Source: Sandaracinaceae bacterium
GTDB taxonomy: Bacteria > Myxococcota_A > Polyangia > Polyangiales > Sandaracinaceae
DNA length: 64,000 nt
Assembly: GCA_020633195.1 (NCBI GenBank)
Contig: JACKEC010000016.1
Location: 186,001 to 250,000 of the forward strand
Direction: 5' to 3'
The notes beneath the pieces were generated by a model. The model saw only the letters and a program-made list of their open reading frames with translations. It ran no database searches and was not told the origin of the DNA. Position 1 is the stretch's first letter. Every line of letters starts with the position of its first letter. This document shows, one piece after another, positions 35,639 to 44,415 of this stretch. The position numbers were made by a program, and so were the translations under genes.

Positions 35639-36652
35639 TCAGCGCGCGGCGATGAAGTCGGCCATCCGCGCGGTCATCGCGTCGATGTGCAGCGGGAACG
35701 TCATGTGGCCTCCGTCGATCCAGAGGATCGGGGGCTGGCCCCACTCGCGCCACTGCCGCTCGGCGAGCTGCGCGTCGATGTAGACGTCCTCGCGCGCCTG
35801 GATCCAGAGCTGGCGCTCGGGCGGCAGGAGCGGCCGGTACTTCGCCCACCCGAGGCGATCGAAGATCTGGCGACGCGCGGCCTCGTCGACGCCCCACTTC
35901 TCGAGGTCGTGCTTCATCCGCCACAGGATCGGCGCCTGCTCGACGGCCTCGACGAGCTGCAGGTGGCCGATCATCGGGATCGCGTAGTCGGGCCCCGGCT
36001 CGAGGCACGCGAGGAGCATCGTGATCGCGCCGCCGAGGCTCAGCCCGGTCACCCCGATCTGCTCGTAGCCCTGCTCGCGCAGCCACCCGATCGCGCTACG
36101 CACGTCGTGCACCGCCTGCCGGATCCCCTCGACCGTGCGCACGAGGTCGGCGGTCCAGAACAGCTCCCCGGAGTAGAGCGCCCGCCACGGCTTGCGGACC
36201 CCGTGGAAGGGCAAGGCGACGTGCGCGAGATCGCAGCGCGGCAGCTCGTGGCTCCACTTGCGGAAGACGGTCGTCTCCTCGGCCCAGGAGCCAGGCTCGA
36301 GCCAGCCGTGGACGTAGACGAGGCAGTGCTCGCGCCGCTCCCCGTCCGGGCGCAGCCAGCGCATCGAGGCGTTCTCGTTGATCGCGTACTCGCCCTCGTG
36401 GCGCTTCCGGTAGCGCGGGCAGAGCACCTCGTGGGTCGAGCGCCAGGTCACCGTGCTCGAGCGGATCGCGCGGTCGAGGAGGCTGCGGTGCAGCGTGACG
36501 CGAGGCATCGGCGGCGGAGCGGGGAAGACCTCGGCGGGCTCGAGGTCGAGGTAGCGCTCGAGATCGGCGACCGTGTTCGTCTTCGCGGCTCGCACGTGGA
36601 GCAGGCGGGAGAGGCCCCCGATCACCGAGTCGACCCTGGTTCCGTAGCCCAA
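35639..36652 (-). CDS. Alpha/beta hydrolase, ABHD18-like
   Basis: 337 residues from a TTG at 36652 with a strong GAGGAGG site four bases upstream; a later GTG at 36625 is possible. The fold is alpha/beta hydrolase: HCLVYVHGWLEPGSW oxyanion strand, IGVTGLSLGGAITMLLA nucleophile elbow (GLSLGG) and WIDGGHMTFPLHID with the catalytic His. The HGWLEPGS and LPRCDLAHVALPFHG segments resemble the DUF2048/ABHD18 group. Substrate unknown; no signal peptide, so cytoplasmic. It converges with the small 35336 gene, three bases apart, and is divergent from a Ser/Thr kinase gene. Confidence 0.75.
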   Translation of the reverse strand: MGYGTRVDSVIGGLSRLLHVRAAKTNTVADLERYLDLEPAEVFPAPPPMPRVTLHRSLLDRAIRSSTVTWRSTHEVLCPRYRKRHEGEYAINENASMRWLRPDGERREHCLVYVHGWLEPGSWAEETTVFRKWSHELPRCDLAHVALPFHGVRKPWRALYSGELFWTADLVRTVEGIRQAVHDVRSAIGWLREQGYEQIGVTGLSLGGAITMLLACLEPGPDYAIPMIGHLQLVEAVEQAPILWRMKHDLEKWGVDEAARRQIFDRLGWAKYRPLLPPERQLWIQAREDVYIDAQLAERQWREWGQPPILWIDGGHMTFPLHIDAMTARMADFIAAR

Positions 36653-36760
36653 GCTTCCTCCTCTGGACGAGGGAACAGCGGGCGAAGGGCCGCGCGTTCG
36701 ATCGCCACACCGGCACAGAGTAACCCTGCGGCTTTCTTGGGTCGCCTGTGTGGTGGGATG

Positions 36761-36766
36761 TAGGCT
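36761..36766 (+). promoter_or_regulatory. -10 box candidate of the kinase gene
   Basis: TAGGCT lies 14 bases before the ATG at 36781, within the 128-base divergent gap (36653-36780). A weak TTGGGT at 36737-36742 precedes it by 18 bases and could be the -35 box. Nothing else is recognised in the gap. Confidence 0.4.
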
Positions 36767-36780
36767 GATTTCGCACACCC

Positions 36781-39015
36781 ATGCCCTCCACCGCCTCCGA
36801 GCTCGGAACGATCCCCGCCAAGCAAGCGCACGCCTCGGGCGTGTTCCAGACGTCGCCGGGGATGCTCCGCAAACGCGTGCTCGGCCCCTGGGCCGAGGGC
36901 ATCCAGCAGTACCTCGCGATCCGGCTCGGCGACGGCGCGCGAGGCCGCGCCGCGTATCGGACGCTGGCTCGCATGGTCGAGAGCCTCCCGATCGAGGAGC
37001 TGCTCGAGGATCCGGGGCCCAAGGCGCAGCTCTATCGGCTCGCGCGCTCCGTCGCCGAGACCGAGCGGGCGATGCCCGGCGGCGCCAGCGAGGGCAGCCT
37101 CAAGTGGCGCACCGCGGGCCGGCGCGGCTACGCGCGCCTGCGCTCCGAGCTGTCGCCGCGCGACGCCGAGATCCTCGAGCTGCGCCACGCCCGCGAGCTC
37201 GAGCTCGAGGAGCTCGCGTTCGTGCTCGAGCTCGGGACCCCCGAGGCGGAGCTTCGCCTCGACACCGCCGAGGCGCGCGCCCGTCAGATCCTCGGTCGCG
37301 ACGCGCCCGATCCGCTCGACTCGCGCGCGGCGCCGTACGTCGAGGCGTTCGCGCTCGCGCGCTCCTGGAACGCCGAAGGGGAGGAGGCCGAGACCGAGGG
37401 CCTCGAGCCGGGCACGCTCGTGGGCGGGCGCTACCAGCTCGTGCAGCGCGTGGGGGTGGGCGCGTTCGGCGACGTCTACCGCGCCGAGGACGTCGAGGTC
37501 CCCGGCCACCAGGTCGCCCTCAAGATGCTCCGTCAGCCGGCGCTGAGCACCTCGGCTCGTCAAAGCGCCTTGCGTGAGCTCAAGCTCAACGCGGCCGTGT
37601 TCCACCCGTCGCTGGTGCAGTTCAAGGACCACGGCTGGTTCGACGAGCGGCTGTGGTTCGTGATGCCCTGGTACGAGGGCGAGACCCTCGAGCAGCGGAT
37701 GCGCCGCGAGCCGCTCACCCGCGCGGAGGCCCGAGCCATCTTCGTGCCGCTCGCCCGCGCGCTCGGCGCGCTCCACGCGGTCGGGATCCGGCACCAGGAC
37801 ATCAAGCCCGAGAACGTCCTGCTCACCCGCCTGCCCGGCGAGGAGGGCATCCTCCCCGTCCTCATCGACCTCGGCGTCGCGGCCGAGGAGTGCGAGACGA
37901 TGCTCGGGGGGACGCCGCTCTACTTCGCGCCCGAGGTCGCCGCCCGGTTCACCAGCAACGGCGCCTTCGGCCCCGACGTGGGTCCGGCCGCCGACGTCTT
38001 CGCGCTCGCGCTCTCGCTGCGCAACGCGCTCGAGCCCGACACGCAGGCCGACGTGCCCGCGGGCGCGGTGCGGGCGTTCGTGGCGCGGCGCGCCGAGGAG
38101 ATCCCCGACCTCCCGGACGAGCGCGACCTGCGCTTCCTCGGGCCGCACCTGCTGCGGTGGATGAGCCACGATCCGCTGGACCGGCCGACCGCGGTGGAGC
38201 TCGCCGAGGAGCTCGCCGTGCTGACCGCCCCCGAGGAGCGACGCGAGCGCCGGTGGCGCCTCTTCCGATGGCTGGCGCCGCTGCTGTTCACGCTCGCGGT
38301 CGGCTTCGGCGCGGTCGTGTGGGCGATGCAGCAGCAGGTCGCCGAGGGGCAGCACGCGGCCCGATCCGCGCGCGCCGCCGCGGCCGAGGCGCGCGCCGAT
38401 CTCATCGTCGCGGGAGCTCGCCAGGAGGCGCTGCAAGAGGGCCACGCCGCGCTGCTGCAGCGCTACGAGCAGAGCCGCCTCAGCCGGAGCGAGCTCGCCG
38501 GAGAGCTCGCGACGACCGAGGGCCAGCTCGGGATCGTGCGTCAGGAGCTCAGCGCGGCGATCGCGCAGCGGCGCGCGACGCGCGAGGAGCTGCTCACGAC
38601 CCGCGGGACGCTGGCCGAGCGCGAGGCCACCCTGGCCGCGCGCGACGCGACGGTGGCGCGGCTCGAGACGGACCTCGAGGACGCGCGCGCCCGCAGCGAG
38701 CGGGTCGAGCGGGACCTCGTGGCCACCCTCGAGCGGGCGAGCGGAGCCGAGCGCGCCCGGGACGCGGCCCGCGCCCACGCGGCGGCGCTCGGGCAGGAGA
38801 TCGAGTCGGCCAACGCGCGGGCGACGGCGGCCGAGACGCAGCTGTCGGCGGCTCGGGCGGCGCGAGATTCGGCGGTCGGCGAGCTCGCGGGGCTGCGGGC
38901 GCGCGTGGCGAGTCTCGCGAACGCGCTGTCGGCGACCCCGGAGACGATCTCCGCGCCTCCCTCGGAGGAGCCGCAAACCCCCACGATCATGGAGGACGCG
39001 GTCCCCGTCGAGTGA
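36781..39015 (+). CDS. Transmembrane Ser/Thr kinase with sigma-factor-like N-terminus
   Basis: 744 residues. Residues about 28-172 look like an ECF sigma factor: a region-2-like helix (VLGPWAEGIQQYLAIRLGDG), LYRLARSVAETE, and a region-4-like stretch (LSPRDAEILELRHARELEL then EELAFVLELGTPEAELRLD). The kinase domain (about 215-460) has GVGAFGDVYRAED, K248, HQDIKPEN with D340 (HRD changed to HQD) and IDLG (D363) in place of DFG; it keeps all catalytic Asp/Lys residues. A transmembrane helix is near 497-517 and a long coiled coil (about 520-720) lies outside. A kinase tied to a transcription-factor-like domain suggests phosphorylation-controlled gene expression; the sigma-like part could equally be a protein-interaction helix bundle. 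Confidence 0.85.
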   Translation: MPSTASELGTIPAKQAHASGVFQTSPGMLRKRVLGPWAEGIQQYLAIRLGDGARGRAAYRTLARMVESLPIEELLEDPGPKAQLYRLARSVAETERAMPGGASEGSLKWRTAGRRGYARLRSELSPRDAEILELRHARELELEELAFVLELGTPEAELRLDTAEARARQILGRDAPDPLDSRAAPYVEAFALARSWNAEGEEAETEGLEPGTLVGGRYQLVQRVGVGAFGDVYRAEDVEVPGHQVALKMLRQPALSTSARQSALRELKLNAAVFHPSLVQFKDHGWFDERLWFVMPWYEGETLEQRMRREPLTRAEARAIFVPLARALGALHAVGIRHQDIKPENVLLTRLPGEEGILPVLIDLGVAAEECETMLGGTPLYFAPEVAARFTSNGAFGPDVGPAADVFALALSLRNALEPDTQADVPAGAVRAFVARRAEEIPDLPDERDLRFLGPHLLRWMSHDPLDRPTAVELAEELAVLTAPEERRERRWRLFRWLAPLLFTLAVGFGAVVWAMQQQVAEGQHAARSARAAAAEARADLIVAGARQEALQEGHAALLQRYEQSRLSRSELAGELATTEGQLGIVRQELSAAIAQRRATREELLTTRGTLAEREATLAARDATVARLETDLEDARARSERVERDLVATLERASGAERARDAARAHAAALGQEIESANARATAAETQLSAARAARDSAVGELAGLRARVASLANALSATPETISAPPSEEPQTPTIMEDAVPVE

Positions 39016-39150
39016 GCTTTCCGTGCGCTTGCCCGTTGTCGTGTTTGAAAGCGCTGTGTTATTGCGCGGACCCTGGCAGAATCGGGCAACACGCATGACT
39101 CGATGGGTGAATCCCCCCTCCCGCGCCCGCGCGTGTGACGAGGTTCCTGG

Positions 39151-40206
39151 ATGATGTTGTGGATCATCGCTGCGATCGCTGGCGCGGTGATGCTGGCGGG
39201 TATCGCCTTCCTCGCGCTCAAGGGCGACGACGGGCCGGAAGAGCCCGTCAAGCGCAAGGCCGGGGGCAAGGGCGGTCGCGACGACGAGTACGAGGAGCCG
39301 GACGAGCGGGGCACGCGCCTCGCGAGCGATCCGCCTCCCTCCGGCATCTCCTCCAAGGCCGCTCCGAGCGAGGAGCTCGCGGCCGTGATGGAGAGCCAGG
39401 AGCTGTGGCTCGAAGAGGACGAGGAGCCCACCGGCCCGGTGCCGAAGATCGTCGTCTCCGCGTCGGGCGGGACCCACCCCGGGCAGAAGCGCGAGCACAA
39501 CGAGGACGCCTTCCTCGTCCTCGCCGAGCACGACGTCTACGCGATCGCCGACGGGATGGGCGGGTACGCGGCCGGCGAGGTCGCCTCCGCGATCACCGTG
39601 GACTCGCTGGCCGAGTGCTTCGCCCTCGGCAAGTTCGGCGAGCTCGAGGAGGGCTGGCCCCGCCGGGGCGCCGAGCTCGCGTCCGCGATCCGCGAGGCCA
39701 ACACCCGCGTGCGCGCCGAGGCCGCCAAGGACGACAAGAAGCAGGGCATGGGCACCACCGTGGTGGCGGCCCGCTTCTCGCCGGGCCGTCGCCGCGTCTA
39801 CATCGCGCACGTCGGCGACAGCCGCTGCTACAGGATCCGTCAGAACGAGATCAAGCAGCTCACGACCGACCACACGCTCGGCGCGGTCGGCATCAAGGGG
39901 CCCGCGGCGGGCAAGCTCAGCCGCGCGGTCGGCGTCTTCGACGACGTCGACGTCGACCTCACGATCGACGAGCCGCAGGCCGGCGACTATTACCTCCTCT
40001 GCTCGGACGGCCTCTTCAAGATGGTCCCCGAGGCCGAGATCCTCCCGATGCTCTCGGGCGCCGAGACGCTCCAGAAGGCCGTCGATCAGCTCATCGTCGA
40101 GGCGAACGCGCGCGGCGGTCGAGACAACGTCAGCGTGGTCCTCGTCCGCATCGACGAGCCGGACTTCGATCCCGGCGAGAGCGGCGAGCACATGCTGCCC
40201 GGGTGA
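39151..40206 (+). CDS. PP2C-type Ser/Thr phosphatase, membrane-anchored
   Basis: 351 residues. One N-terminal transmembrane helix (MLWIIAAIAGAVMLAGIAFLAL), an acidic linker to about residue 100, and a complete PPM/PP2C domain: GQKREHNEDAFL, IADGMGGYAAGEVAS, GMGTTVVAARF, IAHVGDSRCYR, TTDHTLG, LLCSDGLFKMV and GGRDNVSVVLV. These place the metal-binding Asp residues correctly. It should reverse kinase phosphorylation at the membrane. It lies 135 bases after the sigma-like kinase, whose substrates it may dephosphorylate. No close Shine-Dalgarno; GAGG lies about ten bases upstream. Confidence 0.93.
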   Translation: MMLWIIAAIAGAVMLAGIAFLALKGDDGPEEPVKRKAGGKGGRDDEYEEPDERGTRLASDPPPSGISSKAAPSEELAAVMESQELWLEEDEEPTGPVPKIVVSASGGTHPGQKREHNEDAFLVLAEHDVYAIADGMGGYAAGEVASAITVDSLAECFALGKFGELEEGWPRRGAELASAIREANTRVRAEAAKDDKKQGMGTTVVAARFSPGRRRVYIAHVGDSRCYRIRQNEIKQLTTDHTLGAVGIKGPAAGKLSRAVGVFDDVDVDLTIDEPQAGDYYLLCSDGLFKMVPEAEILPMLSGAETLQKAVDQLIVEANARGGRDNVSVVLVRIDEPDFDPGESGEHMLPG

Positions 40207-40252
40207 CCTTTGTGGGCTGCCCGCCCCGGGGCCGCTGCGATAGTCTGGGACC

Positions 40253-40376
40253 GTGCCGTACCTGACCCCCCAGGAGCGTGTCGGGACCGTCGTCGCCGAT
40301 CGCTAGCAGCGCTCCGGACGCCGCCGACCGGATCGCGAGGCACGTGCAGCCCGTGGTCAGCGTCGCGAGCGCCTAG
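40253..40376 (+). pseudogene. Possible remnant of a deleted gene (kinase-like start)
   Basis: TAGTCT (40241-40246) stands six bases before a GTG (40253), the spacing used by intact genes here. The frame runs MPYLTPQERVGTVVADR and then stops at 40306. Sequences like GTVVADRYR often begin the glycine-loop region of myxobacterial Ser/Thr kinases. In the next frame a coding-like tail follows (AADRIARHVQPVVSVASA) and ends at 40374-40376, overlapping the stop of the convergent gene. This looks like a promoter and both ends of a gene left by an internal deletion. The evidence is short and could be chance. Confidence 0.3.
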
Positions 40377-42889
40377 CGCCGCGAGCGCCGCGAGCGCCGC
40401 CAGCCGACGAGGGCCAGCCCGAGCAGGAGCAGCGCCCACGGCGTGCGCGAGGCGCCGCCCGCGCGGCAGGTGCAGGCCCCGCCCGTGAGCACCGGGGGAT
40501 CCGCCTCGTCGATGCCCGCGTCGCCGGCGCACATCGTCGTGCAGGCGCCCGCGACCGCCGCGCCGGGCACCCCGCCGCCGAGATCGCAGGTCTCCCCGTC
40601 GTCGATCACGCCGTCCCCGCAGAACGGGTTCTCGCACGCCGTCCGGCAGGCGTTCGGCGCGGCGTCGTCGTTGGCCGCGCCGTCGTCGCACGCCTCCCCC
40701 GTGTCGACGGTGCCGTCGCCGCAGGTCGGCAGCACGCACGTGGTGCGGCACGCGTCGGCGGCCGCGTCGTCGTTGGCCGCGCCGTCGTCGCACTCCTCAC
40801 CCGGATCGACGAACCCGTCGCCGCACGTCTCGCGGCAGGTGCTCGCGCCGCCGGTCGGCTCGAAGCACACCCAGCCCGGCTCGACGGCGCAGAAGTCGTC
40901 GCAGCCGTCACCCGGCGTCGCGTTGCCGTCGTCGCAGGACTCGCCGCGGCCGACCATCGAGTCGCCGCACGACACCGCGCAGACGCCCATCGCGTCGCGC
41001 GTGAACCCGGGCCCGCACTCGCAGGTGTGGGGCATCCCGATCTGGTTCACGCAGATCTCGACGGAGGTGCAGCTGTCGGTGCCCTCGGCGCACTCGTCGA
41101 TGTCGGCGCAGTCGAAGCCGGAGCCGCGCCACCCCGGGCCGCAGGCGCAGCTGAAGCTGCCCACCGTGTTGGTGCAGATCGCGTTGACGTCGCAGGTGTC
41201 GGTGCCCTCGAGGCACTCGTCGATGTCCTCGCAGGTGAAGCCGTCGCCGCGGAAGCCCGCGTTGCAGGAGCAGCGCCACGAGCCCGGCTCGTTCACGCAG
41301 ACCGCCGCGGTCGAGCACCGGCTCGAGAAGGTCGAGTCGAGGCACTCGTCGATGTCGGTGCAGGTGCGTCCGTCGCCGTCCCAGCCCGCGTCGCAGGCGC
41401 AGGTCCAGCTGCCGGGCGTGTTGGTGCAGATCGCGTTCGTGTCGCAGTCGTCCGAGCTCTCGGCGCACTCGTCGACGTCGGCGCAGCTCACCAGGCCATC
41501 GCCTCGCCAGCCCGTGTTGCAGACGCACGCGAAGGTGCCCGGCCGGTTGTTGCACGTCGAGTTGACGTCGCACATCGAGAGGAACGTCGGATCGAGGCAC
41601 TCGTTGATGTCGGTGCAGACGCGCCCGGTGCCGGAGTAGCCGCTGTTGCACGCGCACGTGAAGCTGCCGGGGGTGTTCGTGCAGGTCGCGTTGGTGTCGC
41701 AGTCGTCGAGCGACATCGCGCACTCGTCGATGTCGATGCACCCCGAGCCGCCGTGGCCCATCCCCACGTACCCGCTCGGGCAGGTGCACGTGAAGTCGCC
41801 CATCGCGTCGGTCGGGTCGTTGCACGCCGCGAGCGGGTGGCAGTCGTCGGTGCCCGCGGTGCACTCGTTCTCGAGCGCGCACGTCACCCCGTTCGTGTCG
41901 TAGCCGGGCTGGCAGGTGCAGGTGTACCCGGGCGCCGACCAGGCCGCGAGCGAGCGCTCGGTGCAGCCCATGCCGTCGCCGCCGCCCATGCCGAACGGCG
42001 CGCACGGGTTCGAGGCGCACTCGTTGATGTTCGTGCAGCCCGTCCCCGGGGAGCGCCCGTTGCCGGCGTAGCCAGCGTGCGGGCACGTGCACGTGTAGCT
42101 CGGGTCCGAGCCCGGCGCGTCGGTGCACGTGGCGATCCCGACGCAGTTGTCGGTGCCGGCGACGCACGGATCCTCGAGGATGCAGCTCGACCCGTTCCAC
42201 CGGTAGCCGGCCCCGCAGCACTCGAGCGAGCCCGCGACGAGCGGCGAGCACTCGCCGACCGCGCCCTGGCCGCCCGCCGACGGGGTGCACGCGCGACAGG
42301 TCGCGCCGCAGGACATGTCGCAGCAGACGCCGTCCCAGCATTGGTTCGAGCCGCACTGGGTGCCCGTGGTGCAGCTCGCCCCGTCCGGCCGGCGGACCGT
42401 GACCGAGCTCGTTCGGAGCGCCGACGGCGTGTCGCCGGCGTTGAGGTCCATGAGGTTCACCGCGTTCGCCCAGAGCCGGTAGGTGACCGAGCCCTCCGCG
42501 TTCGGCGTCCAGTTGATGGTCCAGGTCCAGGGGCTGCTCGTGTCGGCGTTGTCGTGCGACACCTCGGTGGCGCTCCAGCGCTGCACGTTGGTGCCCGGCG
42601 ACGCCGAGAAGTCCCCTCGGGTGAGCTGGAGGTTGAAGCCCGCGGCGACCTGAGACGCGTTGGTGACGGTCACCGTGATCGTCGCCGGTCGACCGACCTC
42701 GAGCGGCGAGCTGAAGCTGATCGAGGTGCTCGTCGTGCCGCCGCCGCCGCTGTGGCAGTCGCCGCAGCCGACGGTCGTGTCGAACGTGGGCGACGCGATC
42801 CCCGTGGAGTAAGCGCTCGCCGCTGCGGGGAGGAGGCCGCCGAGGACGACGAGACCCAGCGCGAGAGGGACGTGACGTACGGTGCGCAT
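40373..42889 (-). CDS. EGF-repeat surface protein with CXXCH motif and MYXO-CTERM tail
   Basis: 838 residues. Sec signal peptide (AAASA-Y near 24). Near residue 38-46 is VGCGDCHSGGG, a CXXCH motif inside a beta-sandwich domain of about 120 residues that resembles reelin-like or choice-of-anchor modules. Then come about eight calcium-binding EGF repeats (DIDEC...CTNTPGSFTCAC...G...G), several Cys-rich myxobacterial repeats (CGDGFVDPGEECDDG) and a MYXO-CTERM-type tail (CTCRAGG, hydrophobic helix, RRSRRSRR). Extracellular adhesion or matrix function is likely. Start at ATG 42889 fits the signal peptide. TATACG lies about 43 bases upstream. Confidence 0.9.
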   Translation of the reverse strand: MRTVRHVPLALGLVVLGGLLPAAASAYSTGIASPTFDTTVGCGDCHSGGGGTTSTSISFSSPLEVGRPATITVTVTNASQVAAGFNLQLTRGDFSASPGTNVQRWSATEVSHDNADTSSPWTWTINWTPNAEGSVTYRLWANAVNLMDLNAGDTPSALRTSSVTVRRPDGASCTTGTQCGSNQCWDGVCCDMSCGATCRACTPSAGGQGAVGECSPLVAGSLECCGAGYRWNGSSCILEDPCVAGTDNCVGIATCTDAPGSDPSYTCTCPHAGYAGNGRSPGTGCTNINECASNPCAPFGMGGGDGMGCTERSLAAWSAPGYTCTCQPGYDTNGVTCALENECTAGTDDCHPLAACNDPTDAMGDFTCTCPSGYVGMGHGGSGCIDIDECAMSLDDCDTNATCTNTPGSFTCACNSGYSGTGRVCTDINECLDPTFLSMCDVNSTCNNRPGTFACVCNTGWRGDGLVSCADVDECAESSDDCDTNAICTNTPGSWTCACDAGWDGDGRTCTDIDECLDSTFSSRCSTAAVCVNEPGSWRCSCNAGFRGDGFTCEDIDECLEGTDTCDVNAICTNTVGSFSCACGPGWRGSGFDCADIDECAEGTDSCTSVEICVNQIGMPHTCECGPGFTRDAMGVCAVSCGDSMVGRGESCDDGNATPGDGCDDFCAVEPGWVCFEPTGGASTCRETCGDGFVDPGEECDDGAANDDAAADACRTTCVLPTCGDGTVDTGEACDDGAANDDAAPNACRTACENPFCGDGVIDDGETCDLGGGVPGAAVAGACTTMCAGDAGIDEADPPVLTGGACTCRAGGASRTPWALLLLGLALVGWRRSRRSRR

Positions 42890-42968
42890 CCAGTCGAGGC
42901 CAAGCGAGAGCCGGCGTGCGCCGGCGAGGCCCAGCGTATACCGGTCGGTGCGTTCGCGCACGATCGGG

Positions 42969-43496
42969 TCACTCCAGGAGGACGGCGCAGGCCCAGCCCA
43001 CGGCGGCGCCGGCGAGGACCCACGCCCACGGGACGCCCCGGGCGGCGGGGCCCGGCACGCCCACGGCGAGCACGCGGCCCGCCTCGGGGTCCACGAGCAG
43101 GAGCCCGCTCACGTCGAAGGCCTGCGCGTACTCGAGGAGCTGCCGCCGCGTCGGCCGACAGAGCGGATCGGTCGCGCGATCGCCGGTCTTCACCTCGGCG
43201 ACGTACCGACGCCCCCCGCGGCTCACGAGGAGGTCCGCCACGACGTGGGCTTCGCGCGCCGCGCCGTCGACGAGGTAGGTGACGGCGGCGCGCACCTGGC
43301 GCCCGAGGACGCGGTAGCCCTCCCGCGCGAGCAGGGCCTCGGCCTCGTGCTCACCGCGCTTGGCGCGCTCCAGGCGACGGGCGAGGGTCCAGCGGCGCGC
43401 GGCGTCCCGCCAGAAGAGCCGGAGGGTCTGCACGAGGGCGACCGCGGCCAGCGCCGCCAAGCCGATCGAGCGCGCGTCGAGCTCCACGAAGCCCAT
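42969..43496 (-). CDS. Membrane protein with PD-(D/E)XK nuclease-like core
   Basis: 175 residues from the ATG at 43496. A hydrophobic helix near 10-25 and another at the C-terminus (WAWVLAGAAVGWACAVLLE) flank a soluble domain: GEHEAEALLAREGYRVLGR, AHVVADLLVSRGGRRYVAEVKTG and RPTRRQLLEYAQAFDVSGLLLVDPE. ADLLV...EVK fits the D...E-x-K metal site of PD-(D/E)XK nucleases such as Holliday-junction resolvases and restriction enzymes. A membrane-linked nuclease-like protein next to the DprA gene is suggestive of DNA uptake, though this link is speculative. Start not certain (GTG around 43519 also possible). Confidence 0.65.
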   Translation of the reverse strand: MGFVELDARSIGLAALAAVALVQTLRLFWRDAARRWTLARRLERAKRGEHEAEALLAREGYRVLGRQVRAAVTYLVDGAAREAHVVADLLVSRGGRRYVAEVKTGDRATDPLCRPTRRQLLEYAQAFDVSGLLLVDPEAGRVLAVGVPGPAARGVPWAWVLAGAAVGWACAVLLE

Positions 43497-43557
43497 CCCA
43501 CCGCGCGCGGCGACCACGGGCAAGAAACCTGGTGGCCCGGGATCCGATGAGCGCCGC

Positions 43558-44409
43558 ATGGACGACATCCGCCGACTCGAGCCCGACGCCCTCTCTGCCC
43601 GCCTCTCCGATCTCGCCGACCCTCCCACCCGCCTGTGGGCCCGTGGGTCGCTGCCCTCCGGGCCCTGCGTGGCCATCGTCGGCACGCGGCGCGCCGACCT
43701 CGCGGCCACCTCTTTCGCGCACGCGCTCGCCCGCGACCTCGTGGCGGCGGGGTTCGGCGTCGTGTCGGGCGGCGCCGACGGGATCGACGCCGCCGCGCAC
43801 GAGGGCGCGCTCGCCGCGGGGGGCCGGACCTGGGTCGTGATGCCCACCCCGCTCGCGCGGCCGTACCCCGCGCATCATCGCTTCCTCTTCGATCGCGTCC
43901 TCGAGCAGGGCGGCGGGTGGGTCTCGGAGCGCGCGCCGGACGAGGTCTCGGCCTCGTGGCACTTCCTGTCGCGCAACCGGATCATCGCCGCCCTCGCCGA
44001 CGCGACGGTGGTGGTGCAGGCGCCGCTCAAGTCGGGCGCGATGAGCACCGCGCGCGCCGCCATCGACTTGGCCCGGCCGCTCTATGCCGTCCCCGCGAGC
44101 CCGTGGGACCCGAAGTCGGCGGGCTGCGCGCGCCTGCTCGAGCAGGGCGCGCTCCCCTGTACGGGGGCCCGAGACGTGGCGGAGCGCTTCGGGCGCGCGG
44201 TCCCGCCGGCCGGCGCGCCGCGCCCCGCTGCGCTGCTCGATCCGGAGCAGCGCGCGGTGCTCGAGGCGCTCGGCGCGACGCCGGCCCCCGTTCACGAGAT
44301 CGTCCGGCGGACGGGGCTCGGCGTGGTGCGCGTCCGGGTCGCGCTGGTGCGCCTCGCGGCGCGCGACCTGGCCGATCAGCGCGACGGCGGATGGCTGGCC
44401 GTCGCGTGA
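43558..44409 (+). CDS. dprA: DNA-processing protein A (DprA/Smf)
   Basis: 283 residues. The Rossmann-like DprA core is clear: VAIVGTRRADLAATSFA, GVVSGGADGIDAAAHEGAL, RNRIIAALADATVVV and SGAMSTARAAIDL. The C-terminal 60 residues form a winged-helix-like domain (LLDPEQRAVLEALGATPAPVHEIVRRTGL). DprA loads RecA on incoming single-stranded DNA during transformation. Start ATG 43558. It lies seven bases before trmFO, in the same direction, so the two are probably cotranscribed. Confidence 0.92.
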   Translation: MDDIRRLEPDALSARLSDLADPPTRLWARGSLPSGPCVAIVGTRRADLAATSFAHALARDLVAAGFGVVSGGADGIDAAAHEGALAAGGRTWVVMPTPLARPYPAHHRFLFDRVLEQGGGWVSERAPDEVSASWHFLSRNRIIAALADATVVVQAPLKSGAMSTARAAIDLARPLYAVPASPWDPKSAGCARLLEQGALPCTGARDVAERFGRAVPPAGAPRPAALLDPEQRAVLEALGATPAPVHEIVRRTGLGVVRVRVALVRLAARDLADQRDGGWLAVA

Positions 44410-44415
44410 GCGGCT

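Noticed and set aside
40373..42889. Multiheme cytochrome
   Set aside because: Only one CXXCH is present; the many other Cys fit EGF disulfides.
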